Positions 17,306-26,430 of a stretch of DNA of 64,000 nucleotides are shown piece by piece (the first letter of the stretch is position 1; every line of letters starts with the position of its first letter). The notes below the pieces were generated by a model, which was not told where the DNA came from, did not search any database, and was given only the letters and a program-made list of their open reading frames with translations. The DNA comes from Bifidobacterium goeldii (GTDB taxonomy: Bacteria > Actinomycetota > Actinomycetes > Actinomycetales > Bifidobacteriaceae): contig NZ_QXGL01000001.1 of the NCBI RefSeq assembly GCF_003951095.1, positions 682,001 through 746,000 of the forward strand, written 5' to 3'. The position numbers and the translations under genes are program-made.

Positions 17306-20300
17306 CACGTAGCTCCTTCACCAGGTCTCGCAACTGCTGCGGGTTTAATGGCTGATAAGGGATCATTATGGCTGCTGAAGTCATTCCTTCGACATCTTTG
17401 TAGAGCGCACGGTTTTCCGCACCATTCCATGCAGAAGTAGGACTGTCAATCCTTATAGCTTGTTCATGGGTGCCATAGAGCAAAATCTTTCCATCAAACG
17501 CGCCGGTTGGTCCCAAACCGTTCTGCATGAACGTCTCATAGCCAGTGGCGTTCGACCACCAAATAAACATATGGATGTTGACCATTGAACCAGTAGAAAG
17601 CAGCTTGAACAGTTTCTCTCTTGGCGTTGGCTCGTTCGAGTACACGTTCATGCCAGCGTTGAGGCTGGAATTCAGCGAACTGCTCGCCGAGCTGGTGGTA
17701 TCAGCAGGGTTAGAGCTGCCAGCAAGGTTAGTGCTGCCAGCAGGATTGGTGCTGCTGCCAGTCAAATTCGAGCTGCCAATACCCAGATCAGAACTGCCCG
17801 CACCCAGGTCCGAGCTACCCGCACCAAGATCAGAGCTGCCAAAGCCCAAATCAGAGCTTCCAAAGCCAAGATCAGAGCTGCCCGCACCAAGATCAGAGCT
17901 GCTTGCGCCATTAGTGCTCGGCGCATTGCTCGGGCTGCTGATGTTGTCATCCCAGCTCAAGTCGAGATTGTTCGCAGCAACACTCAGACCAGAATCCGGG
18001 AACATTGACGATGCAGCCGGAACAACTGGTGCCGTAGCAGTCTCAAATGGCAGTGGCATAGGCTTATGATCAAAGTCACCACTGCGTTCGATAGCAAACA
18101 CCATCACATACATCGGCGGATCGCTCTCCCGATGTTGCATAAGCAGCTGATCTGCCTTGTCGAACCAGCGAATCGCATCACGCTTCTTCACGACCTCTAC
18201 ATCGTGGCCGAGGTCTTTCATCGCTTGTATCCACTCTTCAACATGGTTGAATTCGCGGTCACGGTCAATCAAGCAGTCAATAATCACGAATTTCGCACTA
18301 CCAGGCACGCACGAAGCAGCCAGAGACAAACCAGTCGCCTCAAGCAAACCGATACCCATGTTGTTGTCTTGATCATCGTCAAGCGCATTCGGCGATACGC
18401 CATTGCCAATAACCGCAATATGACGTCCCATACCGTCGTCGATCTTGAACGATACCGGGTTCGGATCCACCGCAACAGGGCGGCCCAAGTATGCGCGCGT
18501 AACGCGGCCACCAAGTCGACCATCACGCTGAAGATCAATCAGATCGCTAGCCAGGTCAGCAGGCTTCGTACCGTCGAACACCATCGGCCCAGTAGTGGAA
18601 TCCTTAACCCGCTTATACCACTGCTCTTGCAAATTGTTCAGCTGATCATCCTTGGCCATCGCCACCATAATGGTATGGTTCGAATCGAGCGCACCATAGT
18701 CATAATTGACAATAGCTTGACCACGATAGTGCAGTCGAGCTGCCGCAAGATTGCCTTGCACGAATGTGGCTTGTGCTTGCTCAGGCGAGTTTTTCAAACC
18801 AATACGGATCGGGAACTGGCCAAACAGGTTATCTGCCGAGTTGGCGAGCGCTTGAATACCGGTAATGGTCTGCGACGCGAGAATCACATGGATGCCGTAT
18901 GCTCGGCCAAGTCGCACATCCTCTTCAAGCTTTGCTGCAGCCTCAGAGTTAAGATCACTATTGCCGCCCTTGAGCAGCATTTGGAACTCATCGATAATCA
19001 CGACAATACGCGGCATACGCTCGTTGGGGCGCTTCGCACGATATTTGGCGATATTATCGACGTCAACCTGCTTAAACAGGCGTGAACGACGCTCAATTTC
19101 CTTACGCATGTAATCAAGTACTGCAAAACCGAAGTTTTGATCGGCTTGCAGGCCAAGGATACGTGCCTGTGGCAAAAATGCTGGCGAATTGCGGCTCGGC
19201 GCCATCGGTGCCAGCGTGACGCCATCCTTAAAGTCAAGCAGATAGAGTTCCAGCTCATCTGGCGAATAGCGCGAGCACATGCTGTAAATCATGACCTTGA
19301 GCAGGTTTGATTTACCTTGACCAACAGCACCAGTAACGAGAATATTGTGCTTCTGCGAACGCTCATCACCGATCGTGATTTCCGCGTTCGCAATGCCTTC
19401 ACGGCCCAGCGCAAACGTAATGCCGTTAGCGGTAGACATGCCCCAATCATGCTTGGGTTGGACCTCATTGAAGTCAACAATCGGCAGCCTCAAGTTGTGC
19501 GCGCTTTCGGCAACCTTAGCTGCAACCTGTGCCGCTTCAGTAGCACTCAATGTGCGCAATTCAATGGGGAACGTGTTGGAAATATTCCATGTTGGCGTGC
19601 GATGAGTGAGGTCGAAGCTCGTGCCGAGCGTTTGAATCTCGCTCAGCGAGCACCATTCAGGAAGCTTGGTCGGGTCGGCAATACGAATGATGAAACTAAT
19701 ACCGTAGCGTGGCGCTTCGGCGATGAGTTTCATGAGCCGGCGATGTTCTTCTTCGCGTATTTCGCCCGGGTAATCGTACAGCGTTACCAGCGTGTACTGT
19801 TCGACTGGCATACCAACTTTTTTACGATAGCTCACGAGCGTGGTTTCCGCGCCCTGCAAGATATTGCCGACGCGCTGCAGGGTTTCACTGCATTCGTCGA
19901 TAATGCCATTCAAGCCATTCGCGCCCATGCCACTGGCAGCTTGCACGGTACGCACCATGTTCTGATCTTCTTGAGCAAGGGCAGAAAATGGGGCAAGTGG
20001 CGTACGGTATGAGGGATCGTATGCAACCAGTTGCAGCTGATTAGGCTCTGTATGTTCGATTGCCGTGGCGATAATGGCGCGAACAAATCCTTCTGCTTGA
20101 GGATTGTCGCCGGTGACTACGATATTGCCGTGACCGAGCAGCGGAGCGATGAGTGGCATGCTGATGTCATCATTGACATCAGCTTTGCGGCCATCGATAC
20201 GAAAACGTCCAAGTTCGACATATTCAGCGACGCGTAGCGCTGGATTATCAATTTTTGGTTCAGTCAGTGATTTCGCACGCGATGCAGCGTCAGCTACTGC

Positions 20301-20510
20301 TGAAGTAATCGCATCTGTCGCGCGGATTTTAGCCACCATAAGCTGCCGTTTTGCATCAGCTTTTGCTTTGCGCGTGCGCGCTTCCTGTGCTTGAGCTTCT
20401 CGAGTGCTCCACGACTCGAGAGCACCCAAATATTGGGCGTGAACCCGTTTGAGCTCTTCGCACTGTTTGGCGATTCGTTCGCGAAGCGTCGCCAGCGTTA
20501 CCGCAGCCAT
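17295..20510 (-). CDS. FtsK/SpoIIIE-type ATPase resembling EccC of type VII secretion
   Basis: A 1071-residue protein. An N-terminal ~90-residue coiled coil replaces the membrane helices usual in EccC. A first degenerate nucleotide-binding domain follows (GHGNIVVTGDNPQAEGF). A second intact domain has Walker A GAVGQGKSN near residue 395 and Walker B RIVVIIDEFQ near residue 505. A third degenerate domain has HIAVIGNGVSPNA, and a variable repeat linker (SSDLGAG units, residues ~868-910) precedes the end. The start is at ATG 20510 behind GAGG; the longer frame lacks a ribosome site. Three modules with one active site resemble type VII motors. Cargo could be the small helical proteins. A DNA translocase role cannot be excluded. 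Confidence 0.85.
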   Translation of the reverse strand: MAAVTLATLRERIAKQCEELKRVHAQYLGALESWSTREAQAQEARTRKAKADAKRQLMVAKIRATDAITSAVADAASRAKSLTEPKIDNPALRVAEYVELGRFRIDGRKADVNDDISMPLIAPLLGHGNIVVTGDNPQAEGFVRAIIATAIEHTEPNQLQLVAYDPSYRTPLAPFSALAQEDQNMVRTVQAASGMGANGLNGIIDECSETLQRVGNILQGAETTLVSYRKKVGMPVEQYTLVTLYDYPGEIREEEHRRLMKLIAEAPRYGISFIIRIADPTKLPEWCSLSEIQTLGTSFDLTHRTPTWNISNTFPIELRTLSATEAAQVAAKVAESAHNLRLPIVDFNEVQPKHDWGMSTANGITFALGREGIANAEITIGDERSQKHNILVTGAVGQGKSNLLKVMIYSMCSRYSPDELELYLLDFKDGVTLAPMAPSRNSPAFLPQARILGLQADQNFGFAVLDYMRKEIERRSRLFKQVDVDNIAKYRAKRPNERMPRIVVIIDEFQMLLKGGNSDLNSEAAAKLEEDVRLGRAYGIHVILASQTITGIQALANSADNLFGQFPIRIGLKNSPEQAQATFVQGNLAAARLHYRGQAIVNYDYGALDSNHTIMVAMAKDDQLNNLQEQWYKRVKDSTTGPMVFDGTKPADLASDLIDLQRDGRLGGRVTRAYLGRPVAVDPNPVSFKIDDGMGRHIAVIGNGVSPNALDDDQDNNMGIGLLEATGLSLAASCVPGSAKFVIIDCLIDRDREFNHVEEWIQAMKDLGHDVEVVKKRDAIRWFDKADQLLMQHRESDPPMYVMVFAIERSGDFDHKPMPLPFETATAPVVPAASSMFPDSGLSVAANNLDLSWDDNISSPSNAPSTNGASSSDLGAGSSDLGFGSSDLGFGSSDLGAGSSDLGAGSSDLGIGSSNLTGSSTNPAGSTNLAGSSNPADTTSSASSSLNSSLNAGMNVYSNEPTPREKLFKLLSTGSMVNIHMFIWWSNATGYETFMQNGLGPTGAFDGKILLYGTHEQAIRIDSPTSAWNGAENRALYKDVEGMTSAAIMIPYQPLNPQQLRDLVKELRDAR
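17785..17905 (-). repeat. 21-bp tandem repeat coding SSDLGAG units
   Basis: Inside the FtsK-like gene, five to six near-identical 21-bp units (core AGATCAGAGCTGCCCGCACCA on the plus strand, with CAAAGCC variants) encode seven-residue units SSDLG(A/F/I)G. Units remain in frame, so copy-number change would lengthen the linker without breaking the protein. Degenerate copies continue to about 17690. Confidence 0.85.
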
Positions 20511-20574
20511 GATTAACCTCTCACTCGCGTATAGGTTCGTTCGATTGCATTGCGCAATGACCAACAATGTACGA

Positions 20575-20610
20575 AACTGCGGGTGGCATTGACACGCATC
20601 ACCCGCAGTT
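20575..20610 (-). terminator. Hairpin after the GrpE-like gene
   Basis: Perfect 11-bp stem AACTGCGGGTG (20575-20585) with CACCCGCAGTT (20600-20610) in the gap between the GrpE-like stop and the FtsK-like start, both on the minus strand. It suggests the chaperone pair and the ATPase are separate transcripts. Confidence 0.75.
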
Positions 20611-20621
20611 ACTTGATTTCG

Positions 20622-21086
20622 CTACTTGTTTTTCGCCACGATTACTTGCGCTGGGCGCAGTACTGTGCCGGATAGCATGTAGCCAGTGCGCAGAACTTTG
20701 ACGATAGAATCCGGTTGCACGCCTTCGGTAACCGGTTCAATGCCAACAATTTCATGCACTTTCGGATCTACTGTTCCGTCCGTGTCGATCTGTTCAAGAC
20801 CGTAGCGTGACAGCACTGTGATCAGCTCATCAGCAATGGACTGGTTGAGATCAGCGCTTGGCTCGTTCGCTTGCAGACGGTCAACAGCGAGCAGTAGCTC
20901 CTTGGCCATTGACGCAAACACTTTGTACTTGTCAATGTCATCGCGGCGTACAAGGCTCGCGTTGACCGCTTGAACAAGCTGCTTCGTGTTCTTATCATCA
21001 GCGAGACGGCGCACGAACAAATCGCGCAGTCCTGCGACTTCCTGCGCCAACTGCGCAAGGGAGTCCTGTGATGTTTCGTCGCTCAT
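20622..21086 (-). CDS. Divergent GrpE-like nucleotide exchange factor
   Basis: A 154-residue protein whose C-terminal part has the GrpE beta-domain pattern: ELITVLSRYGLEQIDTDGT, VHEIVGIEPV, then IVKVLRTGYMLSGTVLRPAQ and VIVAKNK. The N-terminal helix is shorter than in housekeeping GrpE. It follows the J-domain gene by 13 bases and starts behind GGGGATAGG. Together with the J and Hsp70 genes it forms a dedicated chaperone set, separate from the housekeeping dnaK operon expected elsewhere on the chromosome. Exchange activity on the neighbouring Hsp70 is inferred. Confidence 0.82.
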   Translation of the reverse strand: MSDETSQDSLAQLAQEVAGLRDLFVRRLADDKNTKQLVQAVNASLVRRDDIDKYKVFASMAKELLLAVDRLQANEPSADLNQSIADELITVLSRYGLEQIDTDGTVDPKVHEIVGIEPVTEGVQPDSIVKVLRTGYMLSGTVLRPAQVIVAKNK

Positions 21087-21099
21087 AGCCTATCCCCGA

Positions 21100-22239
21100 T
21101 CAGTGCAGGCCCGTGTTCTGGGAGGCAGTGCCACCCAGCTCATTGTTCACAGCCCAACCGAATGGGAACATCTTCAGGTATGCGCCGTAGCCAATGCCGC
21201 CGGTCAGTGCCAGGAAGAGGATCATCTGGATGAATTCAGCCTTGAACAAGCCGCCAATGATCAGCAGGCCAATGAACCAACCGATCACGCACATCGCGAG
21301 GTAGCCAATGCCAGGCCAGCGGAACTTGCGCGCGGACGCAGCAGCCAGATCAGCATGGTGCTGGGCGACGCGCTGGCGCAGTTCTTCATCCTCAATCGGG
21401 CCGAGGGAGTCGATTTCAGCCAGACGCTGCTTGCCGAGCTCAACCTGCTTCGTGTTGGCGTAGAAGAACACGGTACCGTCAGCATTGTTGCTCTGGTTCC
21501 ACGAAATATCGATGAGCAGCAGGTTGATGTACGTGCGCTTAACGTAATCATCGTTCGGGAATGCCTGATGAATCTGGCGAATGAGGTTCAACGATTCCTC
21601 ATTCTTCTTCTGATCCATCAACGCCCACGCAACACGGCCTGCATAGTAGCCGTTCTGCGGGTCCAGTGAGGAAGCGTGGCGGAAGGCCTGCTCGGCGTCT
21701 GCGTAGCGCTTCTCAGAGTCAGCGATCTCACCGATCAGACCGTACAGCTTCGGCTCGTTCGGCGCGTACTTGAGCGCCTGGTTTGCGGAGAAGTTTGCGT
21801 CGCCGTAATCCTGAATTTCAACGTCGATGTTGGCACGCATGTACCAAGCATCCGGGTTGTTCGGCTGGATTCGCGTAGCTTCCTTAACAGCGTAGACAGC
21901 GTTGCGCATGTCACCGTTGCGGTAGTAGCGGCGCACGTCGTCGAGCGGATCTTCACTCGGACCCTGCTGGGCAGCCTCGGCAGCCTGCTGCGCTGCGGCA
22001 GCTGCAGAAGCCTGTGCAAAGCTAGCGTCATACTGCTGACGAGCGGCAGGGTCAAGCAGTACCTTTTCCGCTTCAGAAATCTGCGCGGTCTTCTTTTCTG
22101 CCATGCTGCGCTGGTCAAGGTCCGGCGAGCCTTCAAGCTGACGGAAGCGCTTGCGCATAGTGCGGATAGCTTTACGGATGGTCTCTTCATCCGCGTTCTG
22201 CTCGATGCCAAGCAGTTCGTAGTAGTTCACGAATGCCAT
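21100..22239 (-). CDS. J-like / TPR / membrane protein (DnaJ-related, HPD motif changed)
   Basis: A 379-residue protein. Residues 1-75 have J-domain layout (VNYYELLGIEQNADEETIRK and AEKVLLDPAARQQYD), but the loop that should carry HPD reads EGSPDLDQ, so the histidine needed to stimulate Hsp70 ATPase is replaced by serine. Residues ~100-250 hold TPR-type helix pairs (NPDAWYMRANIDVEIQDYGD, AEQAFRHASSLDPQNGYYAG). Residues ~300-370 contain two or three membrane helices (YLAMCVIGWFIGLLIIGGLF, MILFLALTGGIGYGAYL). It probably presents the TPR and J-like regions to the cytoplasm at the membrane and is first in a two-gene unit with grpE. Confidence 0.85.
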   Translation of the reverse strand: MAFVNYYELLGIEQNADEETIRKAIRTMRKRFRQLEGSPDLDQRSMAEKKTAQISEAEKVLLDPAARQQYDASFAQASAAAAAQQAAEAAQQGPSEDPLDDVRRYYRNGDMRNAVYAVKEATRIQPNNPDAWYMRANIDVEIQDYGDANFSANQALKYAPNEPKLYGLIGEIADSEKRYADAEQAFRHASSLDPQNGYYAGRVAWALMDQKKNEESLNLIRQIHQAFPNDDYVKRTYINLLLIDISWNQSNNADGTVFFYANTKQVELGKQRLAEIDSLGPIEDEELRQRVAQHHADLAAASARKFRWPGIGYLAMCVIGWFIGLLIIGGLFKAEFIQMILFLALTGGIGYGAYLKMFPFGWAVNNELGGTASQNTGLH

Positions 22240-22304
22240 AATTTCTCTCTTTTTCTCCTATGGTGATGCTCTAACGCAAGTTCTGCGCCGGAGTTATTGC
22301 GCAG

Positions 22305-22350
22305 ATTGGCCGGATACAGCAGTTTGTCTGCTTGTACTCATCCGGCCAAT
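22305..22350 (-). terminator. Hairpin after the Hsp70-like gene
   Basis: Perfect 11-bp stem ATTGGCCGGAT (22305-22315) with ATCCGGCCAAT (22340-22350), between the end of the Hsp70-like frame and the start of the J-like gene. Confidence 0.75.
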
Positions 22351-22379
22351 CATTGCGCGAAATGTCTGTAAGCGGTTGA

Positions 22380-23978
22380 CTACTCGACGGTCATACGGCT
22401 GATCTTGTCGGTAGCGGCAGCAACCTGTGCGTCATCCATGTTGGCTGCACGATCGATTTCGAACATGCCCAAGGACTGGCCGCTGACCAAATCAGTCACT
22501 TCAATTTGCACCGTTTGATCGATGTCGTAGTGGTAGGTCACACGAATTGGCGATTCAGCCGGGTACGGCGGAATACGCAGTGTGCTTTCACCCAAGATCA
22601 CTACGAAGTTCGGGTCCGGATCGTCACCCTGCGTCACCTGGATACGAATTTCAGTCTGGTTATCCGCAACCGTGTAGAAGTCTTCAGAATACGATCCTGG
22701 AATCTTAGAGTTGCGCGGAATCACCACAGCATTAGACTGCTTATCCGTTTCCGGATTATAGGTGAGCGTACCCAGTGCCTGCGAGGTCACATCCTGAATG
22801 ACAATAGCCTTGCCTACGCCGGGTACCACAGTGCCTGCACTAGGTGCGGCAGATGGATCCGCTGGCGCTGCAGGAGCGCTCGGATCGTCTACAGCGTAGG
22901 TGCCGCCACCGTTCGCTACCTCAAGAGCTGCCTGAATGGAAGCACCAAGTGCCACAGCCTCATCAGGGTTCACGTTGGTTTCTGGCGTCTTGCCAGACAT
23001 CTTCGTAACCATTTCACGGACCATTGGCATGCGCGTAGAACCACCGATGAGCAGCACGTAATCAATGCCATCCCATGTCAGGTTCGTCTCATCAAGCACG
23101 TCTTCAACAAGGTCACGCGTACGGTTGAGCAGCGATGCCGTGGCCTTCTCAAAGTCTTGGCGGCTCACAGTCACCTTGTAGTTCTTGCCTTGGAAGGTAA
23201 TGAACACGTTGGTCTTGGCAACATTGCTCAATGCGCGCTTGGCCATTTCGGCTTTTTCGCGCAGATCAGCAGTGGCAACAAAATCGTCAAGCAGACCTTC
23301 GCCGCCCTGGCGTGCTACGTCGGCAGCAATGAGCTTCATCAGCTCATTGTCGAAGTCATAGCCGCCGAGGTTACGGTCGCCATCAGTACCCAGTACTTCG
23401 AAGTTCAGGTTTTCGATGCGCAGTACGGTCACATCAAAAGTGCCACCACCGAGATCGTAAACCAGTACGGTACCGTGCGTTTGCGCGTCAAGACCTTAGG
23501 AAATGGCTGCGGCGGTAGGCTCGTTCAGCACTCGCATCACGTTGAAACCAGCCATTTTGCCGGCTTGCTTAGTGGCGGTTCGGCGTGCGTCATCGAAGTA
23601 TGCAGGAACGGTGATTACTGCATCGGTAACTGGCTCGCCCAACGCGAGTTCAGCATCCTGCTTGAGACGCTTCAGAATGATTGCGGAGACTTCTTCAGCG
23701 GTGTATGACTGCCCCGACGTGGAATCAAAACGCCAGTTTGGATCGCCCATATGCCGCTTAACAAACTGGACAACATCGTCCGGCGATTGAGCGGCCATGT
23801 GCTTAGCCATCGTACCGACGACCGGCTCATCCTTGCCATCGGTTTCGGAGAAGAATACTACTGAAGGAGTCGTGTTCTCTCCCTCAGAATTCGGTAGGAT
23901 GGTAGCTCCACCCGCGTCATCCATAATGGCGACAGCGGAATAGGTAGTACCGAGGTCAATGCCAACTGCACGCCCCAT
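22380..23978 (-). pseudogene. Short Hsp70 (DnaK-like) frame interrupted by one in-frame TAA
   Basis: Read through, this is a 532-codon Hsp70 from ATG 23978 (behind AAAGGGG) to 22380. The nucleotide-binding domain has GRAVGIDLGTTYSAVAIMDD, the second phosphate loop VYDLGGGTFDVTVLR, and LIGGSTRMPMVREMV. A Pro/Ala-rich linker leads to a beta substrate-binding domain (VVIPRNSKIPGSYSEDFYTV), but the helical lid is absent. Codon 161 is TAA (23498-23496) within NEPTAAAIS-stop-GLDAQ, where DnaK normally has tyrosine (TAC); both sides are in the same frame and well conserved. It could be a recent nonsense mutation, read-through, or a sequence error. A truncated 160-residue product would not be a working chaperone. 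Confidence 0.85.
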
Positions 23979-24096
23979 GGGAAACCCCTTTGCTAAGAAA
24001 CACTTACGCTTCAAAACTATACGCTTGCGGTCGTAACGTACAAGAAATCAACACACATAGCGGACAGACAGTATTCCGCGCCATTGCAGACATACA

Positions 24097-24133
24097 AACG
24101 GCCGGGCACCCTAAGTAAGGACTTCCGGCCGTT
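24097..24133 (-). terminator. Hairpin after the oleate hydratase gene
   Basis: Perfect 9-bp stem AACGGCCGG (24097-24105) with CCGGCCGTT (24125-24133), 125 bases after the hydratase stop. It separates that gene from the Hsp70-like gene on the same strand. Nothing else is recognised in 23979-24257. Confidence 0.6.
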
Positions 24134-24257
24134 GTTATCTTGCTCACTACCACTATGGGGGTGTGGGCAGCAATGCTGCATGATCATGCGCAGCTATGGT
24201 TCAGTTATGGTTCTACTGTAATTCAGCTGAAGTTCTGCGCATGGCATGCGCGCAGTA

Positions 24258-26135
24258 TTAGATCACGTGATACTCCTTCAGCAGCGTGGCAATATCAGTG
24301 CCGTCGAGCTTCTTCAACACCTTGCCGAGCACTGCGCGCTCCACGAAGTTGAGCTTCATATCCGTCACCGGCTTGCCGTCGCGCAGTTTGACGGTCGCGT
24401 TGAGCAGGTTGCGTACGTCGTAGACGCTGCCCCACACTTCTGGCACGCCGCGGTCCACGTCGAGCAGCGTGTACACCGCTTCCATACCGGTACGCATTGA
24501 GTATTCGGTGGTGAAAATCGTGTCGCGAGGAGTCTCAGCAAACTGGCCGAGGAACGCGAAGTTAACTGCACCATCCGGCACCACGTCCGGGCGGTCACCG
24601 GCGGCACGCGGCATGAAGAACGCGGTGATGTATGGCATCATCACCGGCACGGTGTTGGCGTGGCTCTTGGCGAGCGCTTCGATTTTGTCGGTTGGCACTC
24701 CCATGTGGTAGAGCCATTCTTCGCAGATTTCCTCGCCGGTGCATTCGGTCATCGGCTTCTTGACGTAGTTGCCGGGCTTGTCAGGGAACAGGCCGTAGAC
24801 CCATACGCACAGCTGGTCCTTGGGCTGGTCGCGGAACTGCTGTTGGCGGTTGAGTGTCCAGCTCATCAGCCAGTTGGAGTCGGTGACGGTGACGATGCCG
24901 CCGGTGACGACGTGCCCGGTGAACGGGTCGCGCTTGCAGATGCGCTGAATGTAGGGCGGGATCTCCTTGTCGAGCGTGGTGACGGTGGCGCTCATCCACT
25001 TGGTGGCTTGCGGGTCGGAGCAGAAGGTGTCCGGGTGGCCGAAGCTCGGATCTTGCTTGGCGATGCGACGCCACATATCCCAACCGCCGCCGGGCTTAAT
25101 ATCCGGGTTCCACGGGGCTGGCGAGTGTTGCGAGCCCATCGTAGAGTTCTCGACGCAACCGCCGTTGGTAATGAATACGAAATCGTTCTCAGTTAGGTCG
25201 ATTGAGGACTTCTCGCCTTCATGGTCGATGTCGATGCGTACAGCAAGCTTCTTAGTTGGCGTGGAGTATGGATTGCGCTTGAAGACGCCGGAGGTTGCTT
25301 GGATTTTGAGAATGGTGTCTTGACCGACGCCGGTGTGCTCGCGCTTGGGACCGTCTCCACCACCGATCGCGAAGGCAACGTTCTCAACCTTGGTGTTGTA
25401 GTGGAACTGCACGCCGTGTGCTTCGAGATACTTCACCATCGGCAGGATCATTGACTCGTACTGGTTGTAACGAGTAAAGCGCAGTGCGGAGAAGTCTGGG
25501 AGTCCCCCAATGTGGTGAATGTAGCGCTTGATGTACAGCTTCATTTCGAGTGCAGAATGCCAGTTTTCGAAGGCGAACATCGTGCGCCAGTACATCCAGA
25601 AGTTGGAGTTCAGCACTTCGTCGTCGAAGAAGTCGGTAATCGGCTTGTCATACAGGTCTTCGTCGGGGGTGAAGAACAGCTTCATAATCTCTTGCGAAGC
25701 CTTGTCAGAAAGTCCAAACTTGCCGTTCGTTTCAGCATCGTGACCGAGATCTTTAGTGGCACGGCACAGTGAATAGTTGGGATCTTCTTTGTTCAGCCAG
25801 TAATACTCGTCAAGTACGGAAACGTCTGGCGTTTCAATGCTCGGAATGGAGCGGAACAGGTCCCACATCACTTCGAAGTGGTTGTCCATTTCGCGCCCGC
25901 CGCGCATTACGTAGCCGAGGCCTGGAATCTCCGCGCCGTCGCATGCGCCACCGGCGACTGGGTCCTTTTCGAAGATGTGGATGTTCTTGCCGGGCATTTG
26001 TGCATCGCGCACGAGGTAGCAGGCAGCAGAGAGTGCTGCGAGTCCTGTACCGATAATGTACGCGTTTTTCGTCTCTACACCGGCCGGCTTCTTCGGACGA
26101 GCAAATGCTTCATAATTACCGTTTGAGTAGTACAT
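24258..26135 (-). CDS. ohyA: Oleate hydratase (MCRA family)
   Basis: A 625-residue FAD-dependent fatty acid double-bond hydratase, formerly called 67-kDa myosin-cross-reactive antigen. The FAD-binding start is clear: NAYIIGTGLAALSAACYLVR, then HIFEKDPVAGGACDG and YVMRGGREMDNHFEVMWDLF. The family stretch NFAFLGQFAETPRDTIFTTE is near the C-terminus. It converts oleic to 10-hydroxystearic acid and so detoxifies free unsaturated fatty acids; this is established for family members. It is monocistronic, with an inverted repeat about 32 bases upstream that may be an operator. Length is normal. Confidence 0.96.
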   Translation of the reverse strand: MYYSNGNYEAFARPKKPAGVETKNAYIIGTGLAALSAACYLVRDAQMPGKNIHIFEKDPVAGGACDGAEIPGLGYVMRGGREMDNHFEVMWDLFRSIPSIETPDVSVLDEYYWLNKEDPNYSLCRATKDLGHDAETNGKFGLSDKASQEIMKLFFTPDEDLYDKPITDFFDDEVLNSNFWMYWRTMFAFENWHSALEMKLYIKRYIHHIGGLPDFSALRFTRYNQYESMILPMVKYLEAHGVQFHYNTKVENVAFAIGGGDGPKREHTGVGQDTILKIQATSGVFKRNPYSTPTKKLAVRIDIDHEGEKSSIDLTENDFVFITNGGCVENSTMGSQHSPAPWNPDIKPGGGWDMWRRIAKQDPSFGHPDTFCSDPQATKWMSATVTTLDKEIPPYIQRICKRDPFTGHVVTGGIVTVTDSNWLMSWTLNRQQQFRDQPKDQLCVWVYGLFPDKPGNYVKKPMTECTGEEICEEWLYHMGVPTDKIEALAKSHANTVPVMMPYITAFFMPRAAGDRPDVVPDGAVNFAFLGQFAETPRDTIFTTEYSMRTGMEAVYTLLDVDRGVPEVWGSVYDVRNLLNATVKLRDGKPVTDMKLNFVERAVLGKVLKKLDGTDIATLLKEYHVI

Positions 26136-26166
26136 GGTCCGCCTCCCCGAGGATCAGGTTCACAGT

Positions 26167-26183
26167 GTTGACATTGCGTCAAC
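26167..26183. promoter_or_regulatory. Inverted repeat upstream of oleate hydratase
   Basis: GTTGAC-ATTGC-GTCAAC forms a perfect 6+5+6 inverted repeat 32 bases before the hydratase start, within the 295-base divergent gap to yhbY. It could be an operator for a fatty-acid-responsive repressor. The rest of 26136-26430 shows nothing I can name apart from the yhbY ribosome site. Confidence 0.4.
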
Positions 26184-26430
26184 GTTGTTAGTGGCATCTT
26201 GCCGCATTGTTCTCTTCCCCGCCATAGACAGTAGACCGCGTTTCGCCGAATTACAACGGTTGCGAACGAAGTCTGATAAAGATTCAGCGGCAATTCAGCA
26301 CGATTCTGCGCATGCCGCCTGCAGCATCCCGGTCGTTCATCGCCCCGAACCGGTATCCTCAACAGATAGCGAACGCTGTTACACACGCCCGAGACGCACC
26401 GGGTGAGATACGAAGGAACGAAGGAGCCCC

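Noticed and set aside
17690..17905. Possible CRISPR array
   Set aside because: The 21-bp units are contiguous, without spacers, and translate in frame within the motor gene.
22380..23432. Separate 350-residue Hsp70-like gene starting at 23432
   Set aside because: It is the continuation of the same frame after the single TAA at 23496-23498; the ATG is internal and has no ribosome site.
11377..24014. Prophage or integrative element
   Set aside because: No integrase, capsid, portal, relaxase or flanking attachment repeats are visible.
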